Origin: Streptomyces sp. NBC_00178 | GTDB taxonomy: Bacteria > Actinomycetota > Actinomycetes > Streptomycetales > Streptomycetaceae | Direction of reading: 5' to 3' | DNA length: 64,000 nt | NCBI RefSeq assembly: GCF_036206005.1 | Contig: NZ_CP108143.1 | Coordinates: 1,860,001 to 1,924,000 of the forward strand | Part shown: positions 16,404-26,502 of the stretch, piece after piece | Layout: each line of letters opens with the position of its first letter | Position numbering within the stretch: position 1 is the stretch's first letter | Made by a program: the position numbers and the translations under genes | Notes under the pieces: model-generated | The model's input: the letters and a program-made list of their open reading frames with translations, nothing else | Told to the model about the DNA's origin: nothing | Database searches by the model: none

Positions 16404-18674
16404 ATGGCCACCAAGCCCCCGACCGGTGACCCGGTCCAGGACGCGCCGCGGGTCGAAGGGGCCCAGCACGCCGCCGCCGGACTGCCCGCCGTCGCCCACA
16501 CCCTGCGCATCGCGCAGCAGCAGATGGGCGTGCGCCGCACCGCGCAGACCCTCCTCAAGGTCAACCAGAAGGACGGCTTCGACTGCCCCGGCTGCGCCTG
16601 GCCCGAAGGCGACAAGCGGCACACCGCCGAGTTCTGCGAGAACGGTGCCAAGGCCGTCGCCGAGGAGGCGACCCTGCGCCGCGTGACCCCCGACTTCTTC
16701 GCGGCCCACCCCGTCGCCGACCTCGCGACCCGCAGCGGCTACTGGCTCGGCCAGCAGGGCCGCATCACCCAGCCCGTGTACCTGCCCGGGGGCGCCGACC
16801 GCTACGAGGCCGTGACCTGGGAACGCGCCTTCGCGATCATCGCCGAGGAACTCACCGCGCTCGCCTCCCCCGACGAGGCCCTCTTCTACACCTCCGGCCG
16901 CACCAGCAACGAGGCCGCGTTCCTCCTGCAGCTCTTCGCCCGCGAGTACGGCACCAACAACCTGCCCGACTGCTCCAACATGTGCCACGAGTCGTCCGGC
17001 TCGGCCCTCACCGAGACGATCGGCGTCGGCAAGGGCAGCGTCAGCCTCGAAGACCTCCACCGGGCCGACCTGATCATCGTCGCCGGCCAGAACCCCGGCA
17101 CCAACCACCCCCGGATGCTGTCCGCCCTGGAACAGGCCAAGGCCTCCGGAGCGAAGATCATCTCGGTGAACCCGCTGCCCGAGGCCGGCCTCGAACGGTT
17201 CAAGAACCCGCAGACCGCCCGCGGCATGATCAAGGGCGCCGACCTCACCGACCTCTTCCTGCAGATACGCATCGGCGGCGACCAGGCACTCTTCCGCCTC
17301 CTGAACAAGATGATCATCGAGGCGGACGGGGCCGTCGACACCGCGTTCGTCGACGCGCACACCCACGGCTACGAGGACTTCGCCGAAGCCGCCCGCACGG
17401 CGGACTGGGACGAGACCCTCGCAGCCACCGGCCTCGACCGCGAGACCATCGAGCAGGCACTCGCCATGGTGCTGGCGTCCGAACGCACCGTCGTCTGCTG
17501 GGCCATGGGCCTCACCCAGCACAAGCACTCCGTGCCCACCATCCGCGAAGTGGTCAACTTCCTCCTCCTGCGCGGCAACATCGGCAGGCCCGGCGCGGGC
17601 GTCTGCCCCGTGCGCGGCCACTCCAACGTCCAGGGCGACCGCACCATGGGCATCTTCGAACGCCCCGCCCCCGCCTTCCTCGACGCCCTCGACCGCGAGT
17701 TCGGCATCACCTCGCCGCGCCACCACGGCTACGACGTCGTACGGTCCATCCAGGCGCTCCGCGACGGCGACGCCAAGGTCTTCTTCGCCATGGGCGGCAA
17801 CTTCGTCGCAGCCACCCCCGACACCACCGTCACCGAGGCAGCGATGCGCCGCGCCCGCCTCACCGTCCACGTCTCGACCAAACTCAACCGCTCCCACGCG
17901 GTCACCGGCACCCGCGCCCTGATCCTGCCCACCCTCGGCCGCACCGACAAGGACGTGCAGGCCGGCGGGAAGCAGTTCGTCACCGTCGAGGACTCCATGG
18001 GCATGGTCCACTCCTCACGCGGCAACCTCACCCCCGCGAGCCCCCACCTGCTCTCCGAACCCGCGATCGTCGCCCGCCTCGCCCGCGCCGTCCTCGGCCC
18101 CGCCTCCACCACACCCTGGGAGGACTTCGAGAAGGACTACGGGACGATCCGCGACCGCATCTCCCGCGTCGTGCCCGGATTCGAGGACTTCAACGCCCGC
18201 GTCGCACGGCCCGGCGGATTCACCCTCCCCCACGCACCCCGCGACGAACGCCGCTTCCCCACCGCCACCGGCAAGGCCAACTTCACCGCGGCCCCCGTCG
18301 AGTACCCCGAACTCCCCGAGGGCAGGCTGCTGCTCCAGACCCTGCGCTCCCACGACCAGTACAACACCACGATCTACGGCCTCGACGACCGCTACCGCGG
18401 CATCAAGGGCGGCCGCCGCATCGTCATGGTCAACCCCGAGGACGCCCGCGCCCTCGGCCTCGCCGACGGCTCCTACACCGACCTCGTCAGCGAGTGGAAG
18501 GACGGCGTCGAGCGCCGCGCCCCCGGCTTCCGCGTCGTCCACTACCCCACCGCACGGGGCTGCGCCGCCGCCTACTACCCGGAGACGAACGTCCTCGTCC
18601 CCCTCGACGCGACCGCGGACACCAGCAACACCCCCGCCAGCAAGTCGGTCGTCGTCCGGTTCGAGACCGCCTGA
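16404..18674 (+). CDS. FdhF/YdeP-type molybdopterin oxidoreductase
   Basis: A 756-residue member of the formate-dehydrogenase-H-like/YdeP family of molybdopterin-dependent oxidoreductases. An N-terminal cysteine cluster (FDCPGCAWPEGDK, then FCENGAK) resembles that of YdeP proteins. The molybdopterin-binding core contains LFYTSGRTSNEAAF, NMCHESSG, NPGTNHPRM and RGNIGRPGAGVCPVRGHSN, and the C-terminal dinucleotide-binding domain begins near LLLQTLRSHDQYNTTIYG. Physiological substrates of this group are not settled; E. coli YdeP is linked to acid resistance. The ATG at 16404 follows a good GGGGAGC ribosome-binding site. It is transcribed divergently from polA (236-base gap) and has no obvious electron-transfer partner gene next to it. 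Confidence 0.9.
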   Translation: MATKPPTGDPVQDAPRVEGAQHAAAGLPAVAHTLRIAQQQMGVRRTAQTLLKVNQKDGFDCPGCAWPEGDKRHTAEFCENGAKAVAEEATLRRVTPDFFAAHPVADLATRSGYWLGQQGRITQPVYLPGGADRYEAVTWERAFAIIAEELTALASPDEALFYTSGRTSNEAAFLLQLFAREYGTNNLPDCSNMCHESSGSALTETIGVGKGSVSLEDLHRADLIIVAGQNPGTNHPRMLSALEQAKASGAKIISVNPLPEAGLERFKNPQTARGMIKGADLTDLFLQIRIGGDQALFRLLNKMIIEADGAVDTAFVDAHTHGYEDFAEAARTADWDETLAATGLDRETIEQALAMVLASERTVVCWAMGLTQHKHSVPTIREVVNFLLLRGNIGRPGAGVCPVRGHSNVQGDRTMGIFERPAPAFLDALDREFGITSPRHHGYDVVRSIQALRDGDAKVFFAMGGNFVAATPDTTVTEAAMRRARLTVHVSTKLNRSHAVTGTRALILPTLGRTDKDVQAGGKQFVTVEDSMGMVHSSRGNLTPASPHLLSEPAIVARLARAVLGPASTTPWEDFEKDYGTIRDRISRVVPGFEDFNARVARPGGFTLPHAPRDERRFPTATGKANFTAAPVEYPELPEGRLLLQTLRSHDQYNTTIYGLDDRYRGIKGGRRIVMVNPEDARALGLADGSYTDLVSEWKDGVERRAPGFRVVHYPTARGCAAAYYPETNVLVPLDATADTSNTPASKSVVVRFETA

Positions 18675-18790
18675 GGGCCCCGGGGACCCCAGGCGGGCCC
18701 CCGGACACCCACAGCCCTAAGCGCACGCTCAGCGGTCTGATAAGAACGGTGCACACAGCAACGGACGAGCACACGATCGGAGCCGACCCC

Positions 18791-19261
18791 ATGGGCGAGC
18801 ACACCGCACCCACGTTCCCCCAGGAGATCATCGACGAGTACGCGGCACTCGGCGTCGACCTCCCCGCCCTCTTCTCCGCCGGACACCTCGGCGAGCGCAT
18901 GGGCGTCAGGATCGTCGAGGCGTCCGCCGAGCGCGTCGTGGGCACCATGCCCGTCGAAGGCAACACCCAGCCCTACGGACTCCTCCACGGCGGCGCGTCG
19001 GCCGTCCTCGCCGAGACCCTCGGCTCGGTCGGCACCATGCTCCACGGCGGCGCCGCCAAGATCGCCGTCGGCGTCGACCTGAACTGCACCCACCACCGCG
19101 GCGCCCGCAGCGGCCTCGTCACCGGAGTCGCCACCCCCGTCCACCGCGGCCGCACGACCGCGACGTACGAGATCGTCATCACCGACGAGCACGACAAGCG
19201 CGTCTGCACCGCCCGCCTCACCTGCCTGCTCCGCGACGCGCCGCGCCCCGACGCGGGCTGA
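18791..19261 (+). CDS. PaaI-type hotdog-fold thioesterase
   Basis: A 156-residue hotdog-fold protein of the PaaI/YdiI thioesterase group, which hydrolyses acyl-CoA or aryl-CoA thioesters. The central helix motif is YGLLHGGASAVLAETLGS, containing the HGG signature and the downstream glutamate expected at the active site. VGVDLNCTHHRGARSG and the C-terminal strand EHDKRVCTARLTCLL complete the fold. An alternative in-frame GTG at 18749 would add 14 residues, but the ATG has a better-spaced CGGAG element. It stands alone 116 bases after the oxidoreductase gene; a hairpin follows its stop. Confidence 0.9.
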   Translation: MGEHTAPTFPQEIIDEYAALGVDLPALFSAGHLGERMGVRIVEASAERVVGTMPVEGNTQPYGLLHGGASAVLAETLGSVGTMLHGGAAKIAVGVDLNCTHHRGARSGLVTGVATPVHRGRTTATYEIVITDEHDKRVCTARLTCLLRDAPRPDAG

Positions 19262-19854
19262 CCGACCCCGCCCAACACCCCCTGCCCGGCCGGAAAACAC
19301 ACCGTATTCCGGACCGGGCAGACCCATATCCGAAGCAAAACACCGAAGTTGGCGGACACGCACGGTCAACACCCCTGACCGCCCATGTCGTTCCATGAGC
19401 CACTTCACCGACCACACCGCCCCACAGGGTCTTCAAACACCTCCCACGGATGTAACACTCCGTAACATGTGTGCAATACACGAAAAACCTCACGCACCGC
19501 GCGCGCACCCGCCGCACCGACACCACCCGCGCCCCATGCGCCCCATTCGCGTGACAGCACCAAGATCGCCCCAAGCCCCTTAGCAGAGCTGCGCGTTCTC
19601 ACGATGCGGTCACTTCACCGCACACCGGAAAGCGGTACATGTCCACACAGTGACCACCAAGCCTTCCCCACGGCATAACAAGACAGTCACATCATCAGCG
19701 GACCCGTCCCGCACCCCCTCACCTGCCCTTAGAGTCACGGCCAGTCACCGCGCCGCCGGGCGCGTCTGCTGCACGGCCCTGTATCGGCCAATACGGCCCG
19801 GCGATCGTTACGGCACCTCATGCCGAGGAGGCCGCGCCAGGGAAAGGACCTTTC
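19262..19854. other. long regulatory gap upstream of livK
   Basis: This 593-base region is noticeably richer in A/T than its surroundings. It begins with a terminator hairpin (19282-19321) for the thioesterase gene. It then holds a GTAAC(n5)GTAAC direct repeat near 19453-19470 and an imperfect palindrome gtatcggccaatac (19781-19794), both candidate operators for the liv operon. Short frames in it lack streptomycete codon bias, so I call no gene. Confidence 0.55.
19282..19321 (+). terminator. terminator after thioesterase gene
   Basis: An inverted repeat with arms ctgcccggccggaa and ttccggaccgggcag encloses an A/C-rich loop 20 bases after the stop codon. One unpaired base interrupts the stem. 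No T-run follows. Confidence 0.6.
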
Positions 19855-21090
19855 GTGCGACACCGTTCTTTGATCATCCTCACAGCAGTGCTCACCACCG
19901 GTGCCCTCACACTCACCGCCTGCGGATCGCGCGACGACAGCGGCAAGGGCGACAAGGGTGGCGACAGCAAGACCACCGTCGTCATCGGCGTCGACGCCCC
20001 GCTGACCGGATCCCTCTCCGCCCTCGGCCAGGGCATCAAGAACTCCGTGGACCTCGCGGCCAAGACCGCGAACAAGAACAACGAGGTCCCCGGCATCGAG
20101 TTCAAGATCGAAGCCCTCGACGACCAGGCCGTCCCCGCCTCCGGACAGGCCAACGCCACCAAGCTCGTCGGCAACAAGAACGTCATCGGCGCCGTCGGCC
20201 CCCTGAACTCCGGCGTCGCCCAGTCCATGCAGGGTGTCTTCGAGAAGGCCGACATGGCCCAGGTCTCCCCCGCCAACACCAACCCCGCCCTCAGCCAGGG
20301 CGACAACTGGGGCAAGGGCGACTCCAAGCGCGTCTTCAAGACGTACTTCCGCACCTGCGCCACCGACGTCGTCCAGGGCAAGTTCGCCGCCCAGTACCTG
20401 TACAACGACGCCAAGAAGAAGAAGGTCTACGTCGTCGACGACAAGCAGACCTACGGCGCCGGCCTCGCCGCCATCTTCTCCGCGGAATTCGAGCGCCTCG
20501 GCGGCAAGGTCGTCGGCACCGACCACGTCACGGTCAAGGAGACCGACTTCTCCAGCACCGCCGACAAGGTCAAGACCTCCGGCGCCGACTCCGTCTACTA
20601 CGGCGGCCAGTACCCCGAGGGCGGCCTGCTCTCCGACCAGATCAAGAAGACCGGCGCCAAGATCCCCACCATGGGCGGCGACGGCATCTACGACCCCGCC
20701 TTCATCAGCGCCTCCGGTGAGGCCAACGACGGCGACTTCGCCACCTCCGTCGGCTACCCCGTCGAGGCCCTCCCGACGGCCAAGCAGTTCATCGCCGACT
20801 ACAACGCCGGCGGCTACAAGGACCCGTTCGCAGCCTACGGCGGCTACTCCTACGACGCCGGATGGGCCATCATCCAGGCCGTCAAGGCCGTCGTCGCCGA
20901 CAACGACGGCAAGCTCCCCGAGGACGCCCGCGCCAAGGTCACCGAGGCCATGGCCAAGGTCTCCTTCGACGGCGTGACCGGCAAGGTCTCCTTCGACGAG
21001 TTCGGTGACACCACCAACAAGCAGCTCACCGTCTACGAGGTCCAGAAGGGCGCCTGGAAGGACGTCAAGAGCGCCACGTTCGAGGACTGA
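19855..21090 (+). CDS. livK: branched-chain amino acid ABC transporter, substrate-binding lipoprotein
   Basis: A 411-residue type I periplasmic-binding-fold lipoprotein that captures branched-chain amino acids outside the membrane and delivers them to LivHM. The N-terminus has a basic start, a hydrophobic stretch and a lipobox (LTLTAC, cysteine about residue 22), followed by a flexible, charged glycine/serine-rich linker. The ligand-binding fold starts at VVIGVDAPLTGSLSALGQGI. Features such as AVGPLNSGVAQSM and YVVDDKQTYGAGLAAIF are typical of Leu/Ile/Val-binding proteins. It starts with GTG at 19855 behind an AAAGGA ribosome-binding site. It is the first gene of livKHMGF and is separated from livH by a strong hairpin. 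Confidence 0.95.
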   Translation: MRHRSLIILTAVLTTGALTLTACGSRDDSGKGDKGGDSKTTVVIGVDAPLTGSLSALGQGIKNSVDLAAKTANKNNEVPGIEFKIEALDDQAVPASGQANATKLVGNKNVIGAVGPLNSGVAQSMQGVFEKADMAQVSPANTNPALSQGDNWGKGDSKRVFKTYFRTCATDVVQGKFAAQYLYNDAKKKKVYVVDDKQTYGAGLAAIFSAEFERLGGKVVGTDHVTVKETDFSSTADKVKTSGADSVYYGGQYPEGGLLSDQIKKTGAKIPTMGGDGIYDPAFISASGEANDGDFATSVGYPVEALPTAKQFIADYNAGGYKDPFAAYGGYSYDAGWAIIQAVKAVVADNDGKLPEDARAKVTEAMAKVSFDGVTGKVSFDEFGDTTNKQLTVYEVQKGAWKDVKSATFED

Positions 21091-21123
21091 CCGACCAGCA
21101 CCACCCCCAGCACACGCTCCTGA

Positions 21124-21156
21124 CCGCGCGAGGGCGCAAACAGCGCCCTCGCGCGG
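21124..21156 (+). terminator. intra-operon hairpin between livK and livH
   Basis: A perfect 14-bp stem (ccgcgcgagggcgc at 21124-21137 pairing with 21143-21156) with a five-base loop lies between livK and livH. It has no T-run. It could act as a partial terminator or as a 3' stabiliser of livK mRNA, keeping binding-protein levels above those of the permease. Confidence 0.7.
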
Positions 21157-21190
21157 TGTCATATCCGACAAGCTCATCGGAGGCACTGCG

Positions 21191-22123
21191 GTGAACGAAC
21201 TGCCGCAACAGCTGGCGAACGGCCTCGCACTCGGCGCGCTCTATGGCCTCATAGCCATCGGGTACACCATGGTGTACGGCATCGTCCAGCTCATCAATTT
21301 CGCCCACGGCGAGATCTTCATGATCGGGGGCTTCGGCGCCCTCACCACCTACCTCGCGCTCCCCAGCGGAACCTCGCTCATGGTGGTCATACCCCTCATG
21401 ATCATCGGAGGCGCCATCGCCTCCGTCGCCGTGGCGACGGCCGCGGAACGCTTCGCCTACCGCCCCCTGCGCGGCGCACCACGGCTGGCACCCCTCATCA
21501 CCGCGATCGGCCTCTCGATCGTCCTCCAGCAGCTTGTCTGGGGCTTCTACCCCGACGCGAAGAAGCCGCGCAGCTTCCCCGAGTTCAAGGGCGAGTCGTT
21601 CAAGATCTTCGACAACCTCTACCTCCAGCGCGCCGACGCCTTCATCCTCGTCCTCGCCCCCCTGTGCATGCTCGCCCTCGGCATGTTCGTCGCCAAGAGC
21701 CGCAGCGGCCGCGCCATGCAAGCCACCGCACAGGACCCCGACACGGCCAAGCTCATGGGCATCAACACCGACCGCATCATCGTGATGGCCTTCGCCATCG
21801 GTGCCGCGTTCGCCGCCGTCGCAGCCGTCGCCTACGGACTCGACAAGGGCCAGATCAACTTCGAGATGGGCTTCCTCCTCGGACTCAAGGCCTTCACCGC
21901 CGCCGTCCTCGGAGGCATCGGCAACATCTACGGCGCCATGGTCGGCGGAGTCGTCCTCGGCCTCGCCGAAGCCCTCTCCATCGCCTACATCGAAGAGATC
22001 CCCGGCATGCAGCAGCTCGGCGGCGGCGCCTGGGCCAACGTCTGGGCATTCGTACTTCTCATCGTCGTCCTCCTCGTCAGGCCACAAGGCCTGCTCGGCG
22101 AGCGCGTCGCGGATCGGGCGTGA
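21191..22123 (+). CDS. livH: branched-chain amino acid ABC transporter permease LivH
   Basis: A 310-residue inner-membrane permease with about eight hydrophobic segments. The N-terminal GLALGALYGLIAIGYTMVYG and INFAHGEIFMIGGFGA are signature sequences of LivH. The C-terminal AVLGGIGNIYGAMVGGVVLG contains the loop that contacts the ATPase. It starts with GTG at 21191 behind a GGAGG sequence at about 21179-21183. A longer in-frame reading exists upstream but overlaps livK and lacks any conservation. It forms a heterodimer with LivM; the two genes are separated by only five bases. Confidence 0.95.
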   Translation: MNELPQQLANGLALGALYGLIAIGYTMVYGIVQLINFAHGEIFMIGGFGALTTYLALPSGTSLMVVIPLMIIGGAIASVAVATAAERFAYRPLRGAPRLAPLITAIGLSIVLQQLVWGFYPDAKKPRSFPEFKGESFKIFDNLYLQRADAFILVLAPLCMLALGMFVAKSRSGRAMQATAQDPDTAKLMGINTDRIIVMAFAIGAAFAAVAAVAYGLDKGQINFEMGFLLGLKAFTAAVLGGIGNIYGAMVGGVVLGLAEALSIAYIEEIPGMQQLGGGAWANVWAFVLLIVVLLVRPQGLLGERVADRA

Positions 22124-22128
22124 GAACC

Positions 22129-23865
22129 ATGACAACCGACACCACCACCACCGCCGCCGTCCCCACCCCCGCCGACACCGGCTCCCGGACCACCGGCCTG
22201 CGCCGCCTCACCGCCCTCGGCGGCATCGCGACCATCGCCGCCACCTTCATGTCCTGGACCTACACCGACGAGTTCCCCGGCGACCTCACCGTCTACGGCT
22301 ACCCCGGCGGCCTCCAGGTCCTCACCCTCGTCGCAGGCGCCCTCGTACTCCTGTACGCCCTCGCCTCCCTCGACATCCGAGGCCTCCGCTGGCTCGCCCC
22401 CACCGGCACCACCAAGGCCCTCCAGTTCCTCGCCATCGGCGCCTTCGCCACCACCTGGTTCACCGTCATCGCCATCGCGGTCGAACTCGGCGGAGTCGTC
22501 AACCTGGAACCCGGCGGCTACGTCGCCGCAGCCGCCTCCGCCATCCCCCTCGTCGCCTTCCTGCTCCCCGACGACACCCACAAGGCATCCCGCCCCAAGG
22601 AACTCCCCTCCTGGGCCGAGATCCTCATCATCGTCGCGGCCTTCGCGACCGGCCTCTTCGTCGTCACCTACGGCATCGACACCGAATACGCCGAACTCTT
22701 CACCGGCTACATGATCACCGCAGGCTTCGCCGTCGGCGCCCTGGCCAAGTCCGGCATCATGGCCCGGCTCTCCGCCCTCACCACCAAATACCGCTCCATC
22801 GCCGTAGCCGCCGCGTTCGTCTCCGCCGCCGCGTTCCCCTTCACCCAGAGCACCGACCAGTACACCCTCATCGCGGTCAACATCCTCATCTTCGCGACCG
22901 TCGCACTCGGGCTCAACATCGTCGTCGGCCTCGCCGGACTCCTCGACCTCGGATACGTCGCCTTCCTCGGCGTCGGCGCCTACACCGCCGCCCTCGTCTC
23001 AGGCACCACCGCATCCGCCTTCGACGTCCACTTCCCCTTCTGGGCCGCCGTCCTCACCGGAGCCGCCGTCTCCCTGATCTTCGGCGTCGTCATCGGAGCA
23101 CCCACACTCCGACTGCGCGGCGACTACCTCGCCATCGTCACCCTCGGCTTCGGCGAGATCTTCCGCATCACCGTCGGCAACCTCGACGGCGTCTCCGGAC
23201 CTCAGATCACCAACGGCCCCAACGGCGTACCCAACATCCCCGACCTCGTCTTCTTCGGATACGACTTCGGCGAATCCCACACGATCCTGGGAATCGAACT
23301 CGGCGGATACGCCAACTACTACCTGCTCATGCTGCTCGCGATGATCCTCGTGGTCCTCGTCTTCAGCCGCGCCGGCAGCTCCCGCATCGGCCGCGCCTGG
23401 GTCGCCATCCGCGAGGACGAGACCGCCGCCACCGCCATGGGCATCAACGGCTTCCGCGTCAAACTCATCGCCTTCGCCCTCGGCGCCACCCTCGCCGGCC
23501 TCGCCGGCACCGTCCAGGCCCACGTACAGAGCACCGTCGTCCCGGAGATGTACGTCTTCGCCGGCCCCGTACCGCCCAACTCCGCCTTCCTCCTCGCCGC
23601 GGTCATCCTCGGCGGCATGGGAACCATCAGCGGACCCCTGATCGGCGCGACCCTCCTCTACATGATCCCCGCCAAGCTGCAGTTCCTCCAGGACTACCAG
23701 CTCCTCGGCTTCGGCCTCGCACTCATCCTGCTGATGCGCTTCCGCCCCGAAGGCCTCATCGCCAACCGGCGCGCCCAGCTCGAATACCACGAGACCGGCC
23801 AACTCGACACACCCGAGGGCACACTGCCCGACTCCGGCGTCGGCACCGTGAAGGCGGGGGCGTGA
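22129..23865 (+). CDS. livM: branched-chain amino acid ABC transporter permease LivM
   Basis: A 578-residue permease, longer than the usual LivM of about 350-420 residues because of an N-terminal extension. Residues 1-25 are a threonine/alanine-rich cytoplasmic leader. Residues about 26-235 contain extra hydrophobic segments with no family resemblance I recognise. The conserved LivM core begins near NIVVGLAGLLDLGYVAFLGV and includes LRLRGDYLAIVTLGFGEIFR and GRAWVAIREDETAATAMGIN (the ATPase-coupling loop). The extension appears to be a streptomycete trait. The ATG at 22129 lies five bases after livH. The livG start overlaps or nearly abuts its stop. Confidence 0.93.
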   Translation: MTTDTTTTAAVPTPADTGSRTTGLRRLTALGGIATIAATFMSWTYTDEFPGDLTVYGYPGGLQVLTLVAGALVLLYALASLDIRGLRWLAPTGTTKALQFLAIGAFATTWFTVIAIAVELGGVVNLEPGGYVAAAASAIPLVAFLLPDDTHKASRPKELPSWAEILIIVAAFATGLFVVTYGIDTEYAELFTGYMITAGFAVGALAKSGIMARLSALTTKYRSIAVAAAFVSAAAFPFTQSTDQYTLIAVNILIFATVALGLNIVVGLAGLLDLGYVAFLGVGAYTAALVSGTTASAFDVHFPFWAAVLTGAAVSLIFGVVIGAPTLRLRGDYLAIVTLGFGEIFRITVGNLDGVSGPQITNGPNGVPNIPDLVFFGYDFGESHTILGIELGGYANYYLLMLLAMILVVLVFSRAGSSRIGRAWVAIREDETAATAMGINGFRVKLIAFALGATLAGLAGTVQAHVQSTVVPEMYVFAGPVPPNSAFLLAAVILGGMGTISGPLIGATLLYMIPAKLQFLQDYQLLGFGLALILLMRFRPEGLIANRRAQLEYHETGQLDTPEGTLPDSGVGTVKAGA

Positions 23866-23870
23866 ACACC

Positions 23871-24793
<923 letters not shown>

Positions 24794-24797
<4 letters not shown>

Positions 24798-25510
24798 CCG
24801 CACTGCTCGAGGTCGAAGACCTCAGGGTCGCCTACGGCAAGATCGAAGCCGTCAAGGGAATCTCCTTCACCGTCGAAGCCGGCCAGGTCGTCACCCTCAT
24901 CGGCACCAACGGCGCCGGCAAGACCACCACCCTGCGCACCCTCTCCGGCCTCCTCAAGCCCTCCGGCGGCCGGATCCTCTTCGACGGCAAACCCCTCGCC
25001 GGCATCCCCGCCCACAAGATCGTGGCACTCGGCCTCGCCCACTCCCCCGAAGGCCGCCACATCTTCCCCCGCCTCACCATCGCCGAGAACCTCCAGCTCG
25101 GCGCCTTCCTGCGCACCGACAAAGCAGGCATCGAGAAGGACATCCAGCGCGCCTACGACCTCTTCCCCATCCTCGGGGAACGCCGCAAGCAGGCCGCCGG
25201 AACCCTCTCGGGCGGCGAACAGCAGATGCTCGCCATGGGACGCGCCCTCATGTCCCAGCCCAAACTGCTCATGCTCGACGAGCCCTCCATGGGACTCTCC
25301 CCGATCATGATGCAGAAGATCATGGAGACCATCGTCGAACTCAAGGCGTCCGGCACCACGATCCTGCTCGTCGAACAGAACGCCCAGGCCGCCCTCTCCC
25401 TCGCGGACCAGGGCCACGTCATGGAGGTCGGCAAGGTCGTCCTCTCCGGCACCGGCGCCGACCTCCTCCACGACGAGTCGGTCCGCAAGGCCTACCTCGG
25501 CGAGGACTGA
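24794..25510 (+). CDS. livF: branched-chain amino acid ABC transporter ATP-binding protein LivF
   Basis: A 238-residue ABC ATPase, the partner of LivG in the LivHMGF importer. Walker A is GTNGAGKTTT, the signature motif is LSGGEQQMLAMGRAL, Walker B is PKLLMLDEPSMGLSP, and the H-loop equivalent is LLVEQNA, in which glutamine replaces histidine as is usual for LivF. It starts with GTG at 24794, overlapping the livG stop by four bases (GTGA), which indicates translational coupling. The operon ends here at a strong bidirectional hairpin. Confidence 0.96.
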
Positions 25511-25521
25511 GCACCCGCCCA

Positions 25522-25570
25522 CACGAAAGGGCCCGCCCACGGAAGAACATCCGGGGCGGGCCCTTTCGTG
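25522..25570. terminator. bidirectional terminator between livF and the ANTAR regulator gene
   Basis: A perfect 17-bp inverted repeat (cacgaaagggcccgccc at 25522-25538, complement at 25554-25570) flanks a 15-base loop. It lies between two converging genes, so it can serve both. Confidence 0.85.
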
Positions 25571-25585
25571 CAGGCGGCCGACGAC

Positions 25586-26242
25586 CTACTCGGCCGACTT
25601 CTTCTTCTCCTCGGCATCCTCGATCAGCGCCTCCGCCAGCTGCTGCATCGACATCCGGCGGTCCATCGACGTCTTCTGGATCCAGCGGAACGCGGCAGGC
25701 TCCGACAGCCCGTAATCCGTCTGCAGAATGCTCTTCGCCCGGTCCACCAGCTTCCGCGTCTCCAGCCGCTGCGAGAGATCCGCGATCTCACCCTCCAGCG
25801 CCTTCAGCTCCGCGAACCGCGACACCGCCATCTCGATCGCCGGCACCACATCGCTCTTGCTGAACGGCTTCACCAGATACGCCATCGCCCCGGCGTCCCG
25901 GGCCCGCTCCACCAGATCCCGCTGCGAGAACGCCGTCAGCATCAGAACCGGGGCGATCGACTCCTCGGCGATCTTCTCCGCGGCCGAGATCCCGTCCAGC
26001 ACCGGCATCTTCACGTCCAGGATCACGAGATCCGGGCGGTGCTCCCGGGCCAGCTCGACGGCCTGCTGACCGTCCCCGGCCTCACCGACGACCGAGTAGC
26101 CCTCCTCCTCCAGCATCTCCTTGAGGTCCAGGCGGATGAGCGCCTCGTCCTCGGCGATGACGACGCGGGTCGTCAGCGGCGGGACGTGCGACTTGTCGTC
26201 GTCGGCGGCGTCTACGGGCTGGGGCGACTCGGGGGTGGTCAC
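25586..26242 (-). CDS. pdtaR: ANTAR-domain response regulator
   Basis: A 218-residue two-domain regulator. A receiver domain (about residues 25-140) has the acidic pair ED (31-32), phospho-acceptor Asp76 in LVILDVKMP, Thr103 and Lys125 (LVKPF). It is followed by a coiled-coil linker and an ANTAR RNA-binding domain (about 147-205; LVDRAKSILQTDYGLSEPAA). ANTAR proteins bind paired hexaloop hairpins in nascent RNA and prevent termination. The actinobacterial PdtaR group pairs with the histidine kinase PdtaS, which is not nearby. The C-terminus ends in a lysine-rich stretch (EEKKKSAE). The symbol is by family resemblance to mycobacterial PdtaR. It converges on livF. Confidence 0.92.
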   Translation of the reverse strand: MTTPESPQPVDAADDDKSHVPPLTTRVVIAEDEALIRLDLKEMLEEEGYSVVGEAGDGQQAVELAREHRPDLVILDVKMPVLDGISAAEKIAEESIAPVLMLTAFSQRDLVERARDAGAMAYLVKPFSKSDVVPAIEMAVSRFAELKALEGEIADLSQRLETRKLVDRAKSILQTDYGLSEPAAFRWIQKTSMDRRMSMQQLAEALIEDAEEKKKSAE

Positions 26243-26334
26243 GGGGCTCCTTGGTATGGGGCGTACTGCTGCGAAGCAGCCTACCTACCCGCCGCCGCCA
26301 GCAGTCACCAGGTACACTTCTGTCCGGCTACCTG

Positions 26335-26418
26335 GCCGGGTTGGCGCAATTGGCTGACGCGGAGGTCTCAAACACCTCTGCCCGAAAGGGCATGTGGGTT
26401 CGAATCCCATACCCGGCA
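26335..26418 (+). tRNA. tRNA-Leu (anticodon CAA)
   Basis: An 84-base class II tRNA. The acceptor stem is GCCGGGT/ACCCGGC with discriminator A, the anticodon stem is GAGGT/ACCTC with loop CTCAAAC (anticodon CAA at 26369-26371, reads UUG), a long variable arm pairs GCCC/GGGC around a GAAA loop, and the T-loop is TTCGAAT. The 3' CCA is not encoded. Confidence 0.95.
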
Positions 26419-26502
26419 CTTCAGGCGATGCGGATGCTCACGTTCTCGTGAACATCCGCATTCTGCTACTCGCTGCCTCGGAACGTCACGCACAGTGTTG
26501 AC

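Noticed and set aside
13405..16686. Long open frame antisense to polA
   Set aside because: Low-complexity shadow of polA; no ribosome-binding site or recognisable domain.
19395..19678. Small open frames upstream of livK
   Set aside because: No streptomycete codon bias, no ribosome-binding site and no resemblance to known small proteins; treated as regulatory DNA.
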